This document shows, one piece after another, positions 7,484-15,926 of a DNA stretch of 64,000 nucleotides. The translations under genes and the position numbers were made by a program. The notes beneath the pieces are model-generated. The model did not search any database. It was not told the DNA's origin and saw nothing but the letters and a program-made list of their open reading frames with translations. The stretch is from an uncultured Lachnospiraceae bacterium (GTDB lineage: Bacteria > Bacillota > Clostridia > Lachnospirales > Lachnospiraceae), in NCBI GenBank assembly GCA_902781215.1, contig CACZIO010000004.1:1-64000 (forward strand), read 5' to 3'. Position 1 is the stretch's first letter. Each line of letters starts with the position of its first letter.

Positions 7484-10105
7484 TTATTTGTTGTTGATGG
7501 CAGCCTGTGCCGCAGCCAGTCTCGCGATCGGGACGCGGAAAGGCGAGCAGGACACATAGTCCAGGCCGACCTTGTGGCAGAACTCGATGGAAGCGGGATC
7601 GCCGCCGTGCTCACCGCAGATGCCCAGGTGGATGTCAGGGCGGACCCTGCGGCCTTTCTCTGCCGCCATGGCGATCAGCTGGCCGACGCCGTTCTGGTCG
7701 AGGTGGGCGAAGGGATCGGACTCATAGATCTTGCTGCTGTAGTAATCCTGCAGGAACTTGCCGGCATCGTCACGGGAGAAGCCGAAGGTCATCTGGGTCA
7801 GGTCGTTGGTGCCGAAGCTGAAGAACTCAGCCTCCTCGGCGATCTCGTCCGCCATCAGAGCGGCACGGGGGATCTCGATCATGGTGCCGACCTTGTACGC
7901 AATGTCGGAGCCCTTCTCTTCCTTGACCTTCTCAGCAGTCTCGACAACGACCTTCTTGACAAAGGCCAGTTCCTTCTTGTCGCCGACAAGGGGGATCATG
8001 ATCTCGGGAACGATGTTGTAGCCGTTCTCGGCATTGACTTCAATGGCGGCCTCTATGACAGCCCTGGTCTGCATGCGGGCGATCTCAGGGAAGGTGACAG
8101 CCAGACGGCAGCCGCGGTGACCCATCATGGGGTTGAACTCATGCAGGGCGTCGCAGCGGGCCTTGACCTGTTCGACCGTGATGCCCATGAGCTCTGCGAG
8201 CTCCTTGATCTCGGGCTCGGTGGTGGGCACGAACTCGTGGAGCGGCGGATCCAGGAAGCGGATGGTGACCGGACGGCCTTCCATTGCCTTGTAGATGCCC
8301 TTGAAGTCACCCTTCTGGAAGGGGATCAGCTCGTTGAGGGCGGCCTCGCGCTCTTCGACGGTGTCGGACAGGATCATCCTGCGGATCTTCGGGATCCTGT
8401 CAGGATTGAAGAACATGTGCTCCGTCCTGGTCAGGCCGATGCCCTCGGCGCCCATGCGGACAGCGTTCGCTGCGTCCTCGGGTGTGTCGGCGTTGGTGCG
8501 GACCTTGAGTCTGCGGAATTCGTCGGCCCATGCCATGATGCGCTGGAAGTTGCCGCTGATGGAAGCCTCGACAGTCGGGATGTCGCCGAGGTAGATCTTG
8601 CCGGTGGAGCCGTCCAGGGAGATGTACTCGCCCTCGTTGATCCTGTGGCCGCCCAGCTCGATGTATTTCTCTTCCTCATGAACCTTGAGGTCACCGCAGC
8701 CGGAGACACAGCAGGTGCCCATGCCGCGGGCAACGACCGCTGCATGGCTGGTCATACCGCCGCGCATGGTCAGGACGCCTTCTGCGGCGTGCATACCCTC
8801 GATATCCTCAGGGGAGGTCTCCTGGCGGACCAGGATGACACGGCTGCCGGCAGCGTGTGCGGCGACAGCGTCGTCAGCATTGAAATAGACACGGCCTGCA
8901 GCTGCGCCGGGGGAAGCCGGAAGGGCTGCGCCGATCTCTTCGCCGTTCTTGAGGGCGGCGGCATCAAATGCGGGATGGAGCAGCTGGTCCAGGGACTTGG
9001 CCTCGATCCTGCAGACTGCCTCCTCGGGCGTGATCATGCCTTCGTCGACAAGATCGCAGGCGACCTGGATGGCGGCCTGGGCGGTGCGCTTGCCGTTTCT
9101 GGTCTGCAGGAAGAAGAGCTTGCCTTCCTCGATGGTGAACTCCATGTCCTGCATATCGCGGTAGTGCTTCTCCAGCGTATCCGCAATGCTGATGAACTGC
9201 TTGTAGCAGTCGGGCAGATCCTTCTCCAGCTGGGTGATGGGCTGAGGTGTGCGGATGCCTGCGACGACGTCCTCACCCTGTGCGTTGATCAGGTACTCGC
9301 CGAAGATGCCCTTGGCGCCGGTCGCGGGGTTGCGGGTGAAGGCAACGCCGGTGCCGGAGGTATCGCCCATGTTACCGAAGACCATGGACTGGACGTTGAC
9401 TGCGGTGCCCCACTCGTAGGGGATATCGTTCATCATACGATAGTAGTTGGCGCGGGGATTGTCCCAGGAGCGGAAGACGGCCTTGATGGCCTCCATCAGC
9501 TGAACCTTGGGATCCTGAGGGAATTCCTCGCCCATTTTTTCCTTATAGATTGCCTTGTACTGCGCGATGACGCCCTGCAGGTCCTCAGCGGTCAGCTCGG
9601 TGTCATACGCATATCCATGATCCTTCTTGACGCCTTCGAGAATGCTGTCAAAGAAGGTCTTGCTCATTCCCATGACAACGTCAGAGAACATCTGGATGAA
9701 ACGGCGGTAAGAGTCGTACGCAAAGCGGGGATTGCCGGTCTTCTGCGCGAAGCCCTTGACGGAAACATCGTTGAGACCCAGGTTCAGGATGGTATCCATC
9801 ATGCCGGGCATGGAAGCGCGCGCACCGGAACGGACAGAGACCAGCAGAGGATTGTCCGTGTCGCCGAACTTCTTGCCCTGGACGCCTTCCAGCCACTCCA
9901 GTGCCTCGAAGATCTGCTTCTGCGTATCCTCGTTGATGGTCTTGCCGTCGTTGTAGTAGTCCGTGCAGGCCTCGGTAGAGATCGTGAAGCCGTTCGGGAT
10001 GGGCAGACCAATGTTGGTCATCTCTGCCAGGTTGGCACCCTTGCCGCCCAGCAGGTCACGCATGTTCGCGTTTCCCTCACTGAATTTGTAAACTCTTTTA
10101 CTCAT
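7484..10105 (-). CDS. ppdK: Pyruvate, phosphate dikinase
   Basis: An 873-residue PPDK that interconverts pyruvate, ATP and Pi with PEP, AMP and PPi; in fermentative Clostridia it serves PPi-dependent glycolysis. Visible parts: the ATP-grasp N-terminus (LLGGKGANLAEM), the swivelling phosphohistidine domain with GGMTSHAAVVARGMG, where the His is the phospho-carrier, and the C-terminal PEP/pyruvate TIM barrel (GFSRDDAGKF, ending near HLGICGEHGGDPASI). Length is normal. The start has AAGGAGG at proper spacing. It lies 93 bases downstream of the GDPD gene and may share its transcript. Confidence 0.97.
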   Translation of the reverse strand: MSKRVYKFSEGNANMRDLLGGKGANLAEMTNIGLPIPNGFTISTEACTDYYNDGKTINEDTQKQIFEALEWLEGVQGKKFGDTDNPLLVSVRSGARASMPGMMDTILNLGLNDVSVKGFAQKTGNPRFAYDSYRRFIQMFSDVVMGMSKTFFDSILEGVKKDHGYAYDTELTAEDLQGVIAQYKAIYKEKMGEEFPQDPKVQLMEAIKAVFRSWDNPRANYYRMMNDIPYEWGTAVNVQSMVFGNMGDTSGTGVAFTRNPATGAKGIFGEYLINAQGEDVVAGIRTPQPITQLEKDLPDCYKQFISIADTLEKHYRDMQDMEFTIEEGKLFFLQTRNGKRTAQAAIQVACDLVDEGMITPEEAVCRIEAKSLDQLLHPAFDAAALKNGEEIGAALPASPGAAAGRVYFNADDAVAAHAAGSRVILVRQETSPEDIEGMHAAEGVLTMRGGMTSHAAVVARGMGTCCVSGCGDLKVHEEEKYIELGGHRINEGEYISLDGSTGKIYLGDIPTVEASISGNFQRIMAWADEFRRLKVRTNADTPEDAANAVRMGAEGIGLTRTEHMFFNPDRIPKIRRMILSDTVEEREAALNELIPFQKGDFKGIYKAMEGRPVTIRFLDPPLHEFVPTTEPEIKELAELMGITVEQVKARCDALHEFNPMMGHRGCRLAVTFPEIARMQTRAVIEAAIEVNAENGYNIVPEIMIPLVGDKKELAFVKKVVVETAEKVKEEKGSDIAYKVGTMIEIPRAALMADEIAEEAEFFSFGTNDLTQMTFGFSRDDAGKFLQDYYSSKIYESDPFAHLDQNGVGQLIAMAAEKGRRVRPDIHLGICGEHGGDPASIEFCHKVGLDYVSCSPFRVPIARLAAAQAAINNK

Positions 10106-10198
10106 TTGTTACCTCCTTATATATGTGTTCTGCAGTTGGATTGGCTGCAGTAACCAACAAAACGATGATCATCTGCGATGCATATGTGTTCACACCCT

Positions 10199-11086
10199 TC
10201 ACCGGGTATGCTGTCCACCCGTGCGGGGCACACTGTGCCCGCCGTGGGGAATAAAGCTGTCGAAAATAAAAACATCGAAGTGCTTCTTTGCCCTTTTCAG
10301 ATCCTCCTCGCTCTTTACCGTCCATGCGGCGGCCTTGCCGCGGAAGAGCCTGTGCCAGAGGCGCCTGGAGAGGTTGCTCTGATATTTGTGATTATACGCT
10401 ATAAAGTCAGGTCTTGTCACGAAATTCGTACATAAAAACTGAATGATCAGGCCGGGCGCGAGCTTGACCGGCGTCCGGAATTCCCTCTGAAAGACAAAGC
10501 CGTCGGAGAGCTGGCCCCGCATGACATCCGGCCTGTTTTTGCGGTACCACAAAAGCACCAGCGGATTGAAGGATTCGATGCAGTAGACGCCGTGATAATC
10601 CCTCAGCAGACGGTCCGCAGCCCGGCAGACCCGCAGGTCCGCATACTCGACCTTCATCTCAATGATCAGCGGGACCCGCCCGTCCACAGCCACAAGTGCC
10701 TCCGCAAAAGTCGGGATCTTCTCTCCACAGTCCAGCAGATGGAACTTTCTCAGCTCCTCCAGTGTATAATCACAGACACGTCCCCGCTGCCCGCACATGC
10801 GGTGCAGGGTAAAATCATGAAAGACGACGGGAACGCCGTCCTTTGTCACCTGGATATCGAATTCGATCCCGTAGCCTTCCTCCGCCGCCTTTCGGATTGC
10901 CGGCAGCGAATTCTCCGGCATGGCGGTCCCGTTCCTGTGGAGCCCCCGGTGCGCAAAGAAATGTGTCTCAAATGCCTGTTTATCCGGTTTGTGCAGAAGA
11001 CGGGGCATGATCGTGTACAGGTACACCGTCCCCGCGACAGCCGCACTCACCGCGGTTCTTCTCAGTCTCTTTCTTTTTTCTGTCAT
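10199..11086 (-). CDS. Glycerophosphodiester phosphodiesterase family protein, membrane-anchored
   Basis: A 295-residue GDPD-fold protein. It has a basic start, a membrane segment at about residues 11-28, then the catalytic motifs FFAHRG (HRG near 46), ENSLPA (Glu near 58), EFD (near 75) and VVFHD (His near 90), which together form the metal and acid-base site of glycerophosphodiesterases. This points to hydrolysis of a glycerophosphodiester at the outer face of the membrane. The start at 11086 is chosen over longer frames because GGAG is suitably placed and the N-terminal anchor begins there. It precedes ppdK. The exact substrate is not visible. Confidence 0.85.
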   Translation of the reverse strand: MTEKRKRLRRTAVSAAVAGTVYLYTIMPRLLHKPDKQAFETHFFAHRGLHRNGTAMPENSLPAIRKAAEEGYGIEFDIQVTKDGVPVVFHDFTLHRMCGQRGRVCDYTLEELRKFHLLDCGEKIPTFAEALVAVDGRVPLIIEMKVEYADLRVCRAADRLLRDYHGVYCIESFNPLVLLWYRKNRPDVMRGQLSDGFVFQREFRTPVKLAPGLIIQFLCTNFVTRPDFIAYNHKYQSNLSRRLWHRLFRGKAAAWTVKSEEDLKRAKKHFDVFIFDSFIPHGGHSVPRTGGQHTR

Positions 11087-11264
11087 ACAAATATCGCTCC
11101 GATTTCCGCCTGTTCTCTCACCAGTCTGTCCGGATCTGACAACCGGTATTCCTTTGCAGACAGTCTCCGATGTTCGCCGGAGCCAGTCTTCCGACTGCAG
11201 TTCCAAAAGTATCCGGCAGGGCATGCAGTAAGCGGAAATCTCTGTATACAATCAGCTCGTGCAC

Positions 11265-11293
11265 ATTATAGCACTGTTCGCCGGACACTTCCA
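11265..11293 (-). promoter_or_regulatory. Candidate promoter for the GDPD gene
   Basis: An extended -10 (TG-n-TATAAT, hexamer at 11265-11270 on the reverse strand) lies about 180 bases before the start at 11086. The -35 region is poor, as is usual for extended -10 promoters. The rest of the gap up to 11571 holds a short TAATCTCAT tandem near 11318-11338 and the ABC-F promoter. Confidence 0.45.
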
Positions 11294-11416
11294 CCGGTGC
11301 TTTGTGAAATAATTATTTAATCTCATCTAATCTCATTCAATGACGCTTCTTCATTTTGGATGCAATTATGAACACATAGGCGCGGGTCGAACACTTTTGC
11401 GTCACTTGTTCCCGTC

Positions 11417-11445
11417 TTGCATTTTCCAGGTGAATCATGTATCAT
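11417..11445 (+). promoter_or_regulatory. Candidate promoter for the ABC-F gene
   Basis: TTGCAT (11417-11422), 17 bases, TATCAT (11440-11445), giving a leader of about 120 bases before 11572. ABC-F genes often have leader regulation, but no attenuator was recognised here. Confidence 0.5.
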
Positions 11446-11571
11446 TTTTTCGTTACAGCCTTTTTTACCCAGGCACCTTCGGTATACGTGCTGTACTTAT
11501 ATTTCCAACTTTTCCAACTTTTTCCGGCCTTTCAAAAAGTCGGAACACAAGACAATGAGGGCTATGAAAAT

Positions 11572-13209
11572 ATGATTGCTGCTAACAACGTTACGCTTCG
11601 TCTGGGCAAAAAGGCCCTGTTTGAAGATGTATCGATCAAGTTTACAGAGGGCAACTGCTATGGCATCATCGGTGCCAACGGCGCCGGAAAATCCACCTTC
11701 CTGCGCATCCTGTCCGGCCAGCTGGATACAACCAGCGGCACGGTCACGATCACAGACGGGCAGCGCCTCTCCTTCCTGGAACAGGACCACAACAAATACG
11801 ACAACCAGGTCGTCCTGGACACAGTCATCCAGGGTAACCCCCGTCTGTTTGAAGTCCGCGCCGAGAAGGACGCCCTCTATGCAAAGGAAGACTTCTCCGA
11901 CGAGGACGGCATCCGCGCCAGCGAACTGGAGACAGAGTTTGCCGAGATGGACGGCTGGGAGGCCGAATCCAACGCCGAGGCCCTGCTCAACGGTCTGGGC
12001 ATCGAGACCGAACTCCACGGATACCTCATGCGCGAGATCACCGGCGCCCAGAAGGTCAAGGTCCTGCTCGCCCGCGCCCTCTTCGGCAATCCGGATGTCC
12101 TGCTCCTTGACGAGCCGACCAACCACCTGGATCTGGACGCCATCAACTGGCTGGAGGAATTCCTGATCAACTTCCCCAACACCGTCATCGTTGTCTCCCA
12201 CGACCGCTATTTCCTGAACAAGGTCTGCACCTACATCGCGGACATCGATTACGGCAAGATCACCCTCTACGCCGGCAACTACGACTTCTGGTACGAGTCC
12301 TCCAGACTCCTGATCCGCCAGATGAAGGAAGCCAACAAGAAGAAAGAGGAAAAGATCAAGGAGCTCAAGGAATTCATCTCCCGCTTCTCCGCCAACGCCT
12401 CCAAGTCCAAGCAGGCGACCAGCCGCAAGCGCGCGCTCGAGAAGATCCAGCTCGACGAGATCAAGCCCTCGAGCCGCAAATATCCCTACATCGATTTCCG
12501 CCCCGACCGGGCGATCGGCAACGAAGTGCTCACTGTGAGCGGGATCTCCAAGACCATCAACGGCGTCAAGGTCCTCGACAACGTCTCCTTCGTCATGGGA
12601 CACGAGGACAAGATCGCCTTCGTCGGAAGTCAGGAACTGGCCAAGACCACCCTCTTTGAGATCCTCATGGGCAACATGGAGCCGGATGAGGGCACCTACA
12701 AGTGGGGCATCACGACCAGCCAGGCCTACTTCTGCAAGGACAACACCCGCGAGTTCGACTCCAGCCTGACCATCACCGAGTGGCTGACCGGCTTCTCCCC
12801 CGTCAAGGACGTCACCTACGTCCGCGGCTTCCTGGGCCGCATGCTCTTTGCCGGCGAGGACGGCGTCAAGCACGTCAACATCCTCTCGGGCGGCGAGAAG
12901 GTCCGCTGCCAGCTCTCCAAGATGATGATCAGCGGCGCCAACTGCCTGATCTTTGATGAGCCGACCAACCACCTGGATATGGAATCCATCTCCGCCCTCA
13001 ACGAAGGCATGATGCGCTTCCCCGGTGTTGAGCTCTTTGCCTGCCGCGACCACCAGGTCGTACAGACCACTGCCAACCGCATCATCGAGATCCTGCCCGA
13101 CGGCTCCATCATCGACAAGGTCTCCACCTACGATGACTACCTCGAGAACAATGCGGACGCCAGAAAGCGCACCGTCTACGTGGCCTCCAGAGAAGAGGAT
13201 TCCAACTGA
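11572..13209 (+). CDS. ABC-F family ATPase (YbiT/YkpA-like)
   Basis: A 545-residue soluble protein with two ABC domains and no membrane part, as in ribosome-acting ABC-F factors. Domain 1 has Walker A GANGAGKST (about residues 34-42) and Walker B LLLDEPTNHLDLD. A charged linker with KKEEKIKELKEFISRF follows. Domain 2 has signature LSGGEKVRCQL and Walker B LIFDEPTNHLDME. Domain 2's Walker A is unusual: GSQELAKTT (about 350-358) has Ala in place of the second Gly, as I recall seeing in other Firmicute YbiT-type proteins. Overall sequence is closest to the YbiT/YkpA group. The start is the ATG giving MIAANNVTLRL; its ribosome site is weak. It is a single forward gene ending in a terminator. Confidence 0.9.
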   Translation: MIAANNVTLRLGKKALFEDVSIKFTEGNCYGIIGANGAGKSTFLRILSGQLDTTSGTVTITDGQRLSFLEQDHNKYDNQVVLDTVIQGNPRLFEVRAEKDALYAKEDFSDEDGIRASELETEFAEMDGWEAESNAEALLNGLGIETELHGYLMREITGAQKVKVLLARALFGNPDVLLLDEPTNHLDLDAINWLEEFLINFPNTVIVVSHDRYFLNKVCTYIADIDYGKITLYAGNYDFWYESSRLLIRQMKEANKKKEEKIKELKEFISRFSANASKSKQATSRKRALEKIQLDEIKPSSRKYPYIDFRPDRAIGNEVLTVSGISKTINGVKVLDNVSFVMGHEDKIAFVGSQELAKTTLFEILMGNMEPDEGTYKWGITTSQAYFCKDNTREFDSSLTITEWLTGFSPVKDVTYVRGFLGRMLFAGEDGVKHVNILSGGEKVRCQLSKMMISGANCLIFDEPTNHLDMESISALNEGMMRFPGVELFACRDHQVVQTTANRIIEILPDGSIIDKVSTYDDYLENNADARKRTVYVASREEDSN

Positions 13210-13265
13210 TCCTGGCGATCATAAACAGCAGTGAACGATATTGGTTCATTCTATATGTCACACAC

Positions 13266-13310
13266 AAAACGGACAGAGCTCATTACAAACCCTGTCCGTT
13301 TCTCTTTCAG
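13266..13310 (+). terminator. Terminator after the ABC-F gene
   Basis: AAACGGACAG pairs with CTGTCCGTTT, followed by a T-rich run on the forward strand. Its A-tract means it may also serve ppk1 from the other side. Confidence 0.75.
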
Positions 13311-13386
13311 TTTTTCTTTCCGTTTGTCTCCCGTTTTCTGTTCCTGTTTCCTCGCGTCCTGACGCTTTTCCGACGCCGCCGGGGCG

Positions 13387-15882
13387 TCAGATCGAATCCT
13401 CCGGAACCTCCCTGGCCTCTGCCGGGACAAATACGCGGTCACCGTGCGGACGCGCAGCCTCCTGGGCCTCCTTCACAGCCTCCTCGCAGAAGACGCGCTG
13501 GGAGTCGACCAGGTCTTTGCCGCGCTTGTCGACACGCTCGTAGGTTCCGTCCGGTTTGAGGACCTGGGCCTTGACGGTATCCGCCAGCTCGACCTCCAGA
13601 ATGTGGACCGCCTTCTGCGCGATCTCACGGTCCTCGATCGGGAAGAGGATCTCGACGCGCCGGTCCAGGTTGCGGGGCATCCAGTCCGCGCTCGCCGCGT
13701 ACACCTCGGGACGGCCGCCGTTTTCAAAGCAGAAGATCCTGCTGTGCTCCAGGAAATTACCGACAATGGAACGCACATGGATGTTGTCACTGACCCCCGG
13801 GATCCCGACCCTGAGGCAGCAGATACCGCGCACGATCAGGTCGATCCGGACGCCCGCCGCACTTGCGTCGTAGAGCGCCGCCATGATATCCGGGTCGCAC
13901 AAGGAGTTCATCTTCGCGCAGATCCGGGCCTTGTCGCCTCTCCTTGCATGCTCCGCCTCGCGGCCGATCAGATACAGGAAACGGTCCTTGAGCCAGAGGG
14001 GGGCCAGCGCCAGACGGTTCCAGTAACGGGGCTCGGAATAACCGGACAGCATGTTAAAGGCGCTGGTCGCGTCCTCACCGATGTCATCCCTGCATGTCAT
14101 CAGGCCGACATCCGTATAGATCCTGGCGGTCGTGTCATTGTAGTTTCCGGTTGCCAGATGCACATAGCGCCGGATCCCGTCGTCCTCGCGCCGGACGACA
14201 AGTGTGATCTTGGAATGCGTCTTGAGCCCGACCAGGCCGTAAATGACGTGACAGCCCGCGCGCTCCAGCATCCTGGCCCAGACAATATTGTTCTCCTCAT
14301 CAAAACGCGCCTTGAGCTCCACCAGGACTGTGACCTGCTTGCCGTTTTCCGCCGCCCTGGCCAGGGCCTTGATGATCGGCGAATTGCCGCTCACCCGGTA
14401 AAGCGTCTGCTTGATGGCCAGCACATCCGGATCATCCGCCGCCTGCGCGACAAAGTCCACGACAGGCTGGAAGGTCTGATAGGGGTGGTGCATAAAGATA
14501 TCGCCGTTCCGGATCTGCGCAAAAATATCACACCCTGCCGGCAGCTTCGGATTGGACTGCGGTTTGGCATAGCGGCTCTCGCGCAGCCACTCAAAGCCCT
14601 CCAGTCCGTAAACCTTCATGAGGAAGGTCAGGTCCAGCGGTCCCTCGATCTCATAGACATGGTCCTGCAGGACCTGGAATTCCTTCTGCAGAAATGCCAG
14701 GAGCCGGGCGTCCATGCCGCTCTGCACCTCCAGACGGATCGCGTAGCCCCTCTGACGCTTTTTGAGCTGTTTTTCAATCTCCTTGAGGAGGTCGGAAGCA
14801 TCATCCTCATCGATCGTGAGATCCGCGTTCCTTGTGACACGGTAGGGATAGGCGCATACGACATCATAGTTCAGGAACAGACTTCCCAGATGATGACGGA
14901 TGATCTCCTCCAGGAAAATGATCCTCCTTGCACCCGGGGACTCCGGCAGCTCCAGGATACGCGGCAGCACCGCCGGGACCTGGACCGTCGCAAACTGGAA
15001 TTTCCCCTTGCCTTCCTTTGTGCCTTTTCCTTCCTTGCCGGACTTGGGGTTCTTTACCTCTTTGCCGGCCTTCAGCTCTTTGGAGGCCTTTGCATCTTTA
15101 TTATCTTTTGCAGACTTCGAGCCCTTCTCGTCTCTTCCCTCCGCGATATGCTCTGCATTTCCCGGACCCTTTTCATCCCCTGCCGCCCTGGCATTTCTGG
15201 CACTCTTTGCCGCCTTCTCCTCCAGAACCTCCCTGAGCTCAGCCGCATCCCTGACACCACGAAGTGCCTTGGCCTCTTTGACATCCCTGGGATCGATCCC
15301 TGCCCGCTCAGACTTTTTGACCTTGCGCAGATACCCCGGGATTCCCTGTCCGGTTCCCTCCTTACGTGTCAACAGCGCGCACAGGTTCAGGCTTTTGTTG
15401 CGCACGAGCGGGAAAGGGCGGGAATTGTCCACCGCCATGGGAGTCAGGACCGGGAAGACCTCATTTTCAAAATACTTATCGACAAAGGTCTTTTCTTCCT
15501 CTGTCAGATCACCGTATTTTTCCACGATATCCAGGCCGTTTTCCCGGAGGGCCGGCAGTAGCTGCCGGTTATAGGTCCAGTACTGGCGCTGCATGAAACT
15601 GTGCGTATCCTCCAGGATCGCCTGCAGCTGTTCCGAGGCCGTCATACCGGCGATATCCCGTTTCTTGTAGCCCGCATTGACCATATCCTGCAGCGACGCG
15701 ACCCGAACCATAAAGAATTCGTCCAGGTTGGATGCCGTGATGCTCAGGAATTTCAGCCTCTCAAAGAGCGGATTGTCCTTGTTTCTCGCCTCGCTCAGGC
15801 ACCGGCGGTCAAACTGGAGCCAGCTCAGTTCACGGTTCTGATAGTATTCCGGATTTGCATATTTATCAGTCAGCTCGGACAT
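13387..15882 (-). CDS. ppk1: Polyphosphate kinase Ppk1 with a large Lys-rich insertion
   Basis: An 831-residue polyphosphate kinase that builds polyphosphate from ATP. The N-terminal domain (YYQNRELSWLQFDRRCL), the middle domain and the catalytic domains are intact. The autophosphorylated histidine is expected in GLKTHSKITLV, and the second histidine segment YVHLATGNYNDTTARIY is present. Family members are about 690-720 residues. The excess is an insertion at about 174-294 between LNLCALLTRK and FQFATVQVPAVLPR, made largely of Lys, Glu, Ala, Gly, Ser and Asp, with KEGKGTKEGKGK at its end. The start at 15882 has AAGGAG six bases upstream. It follows the Ppx/GppA-like gene by 44 bases, a normal polyphosphate operon. 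Confidence 0.95.
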   Translation of the reverse strand: MSELTDKYANPEYYQNRELSWLQFDRRCLSEARNKDNPLFERLKFLSITASNLDEFFMVRVASLQDMVNAGYKKRDIAGMTASEQLQAILEDTHSFMQRQYWTYNRQLLPALRENGLDIVEKYGDLTEEEKTFVDKYFENEVFPVLTPMAVDNSRPFPLVRNKSLNLCALLTRKEGTGQGIPGYLRKVKKSERAGIDPRDVKEAKALRGVRDAAELREVLEEKAAKSARNARAAGDEKGPGNAEHIAEGRDEKGSKSAKDNKDAKASKELKAGKEVKNPKSGKEGKGTKEGKGKFQFATVQVPAVLPRILELPESPGARRIIFLEEIIRHHLGSLFLNYDVVCAYPYRVTRNADLTIDEDDASDLLKEIEKQLKKRQRGYAIRLEVQSGMDARLLAFLQKEFQVLQDHVYEIEGPLDLTFLMKVYGLEGFEWLRESRYAKPQSNPKLPAGCDIFAQIRNGDIFMHHPYQTFQPVVDFVAQAADDPDVLAIKQTLYRVSGNSPIIKALARAAENGKQVTVLVELKARFDEENNIVWARMLERAGCHVIYGLVGLKTHSKITLVVRREDDGIRRYVHLATGNYNDTTARIYTDVGLMTCRDDIGEDATSAFNMLSGYSEPRYWNRLALAPLWLKDRFLYLIGREAEHARRGDKARICAKMNSLCDPDIMAALYDASAAGVRIDLIVRGICCLRVGIPGVSDNIHVRSIVGNFLEHSRIFCFENGGRPEVYAASADWMPRNLDRRVEILFPIEDREIAQKAVHILEVELADTVKAQVLKPDGTYERVDKRGKDLVDSQRVFCEEAVKEAQEAARPHGDRVFVPAEAREVPEDSI

Positions 15883-15926
15883 GGTATTCTCCTTCCACAT
15901 CTGGTTTTCTGGTCTCTGAGAAAGCT

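Noticed and set aside
7574..10153. 859-codon forward open frame opposite ppdK
   Set aside because: Antisense shadow of ppdK; repetitive Leu/Val/Asp/Gly content comes from complementing GC-rich codons.
13444..15561. 705-codon forward open frame opposite ppk1
   Set aside because: Antisense shadow; no start signals and no recognisable motif.
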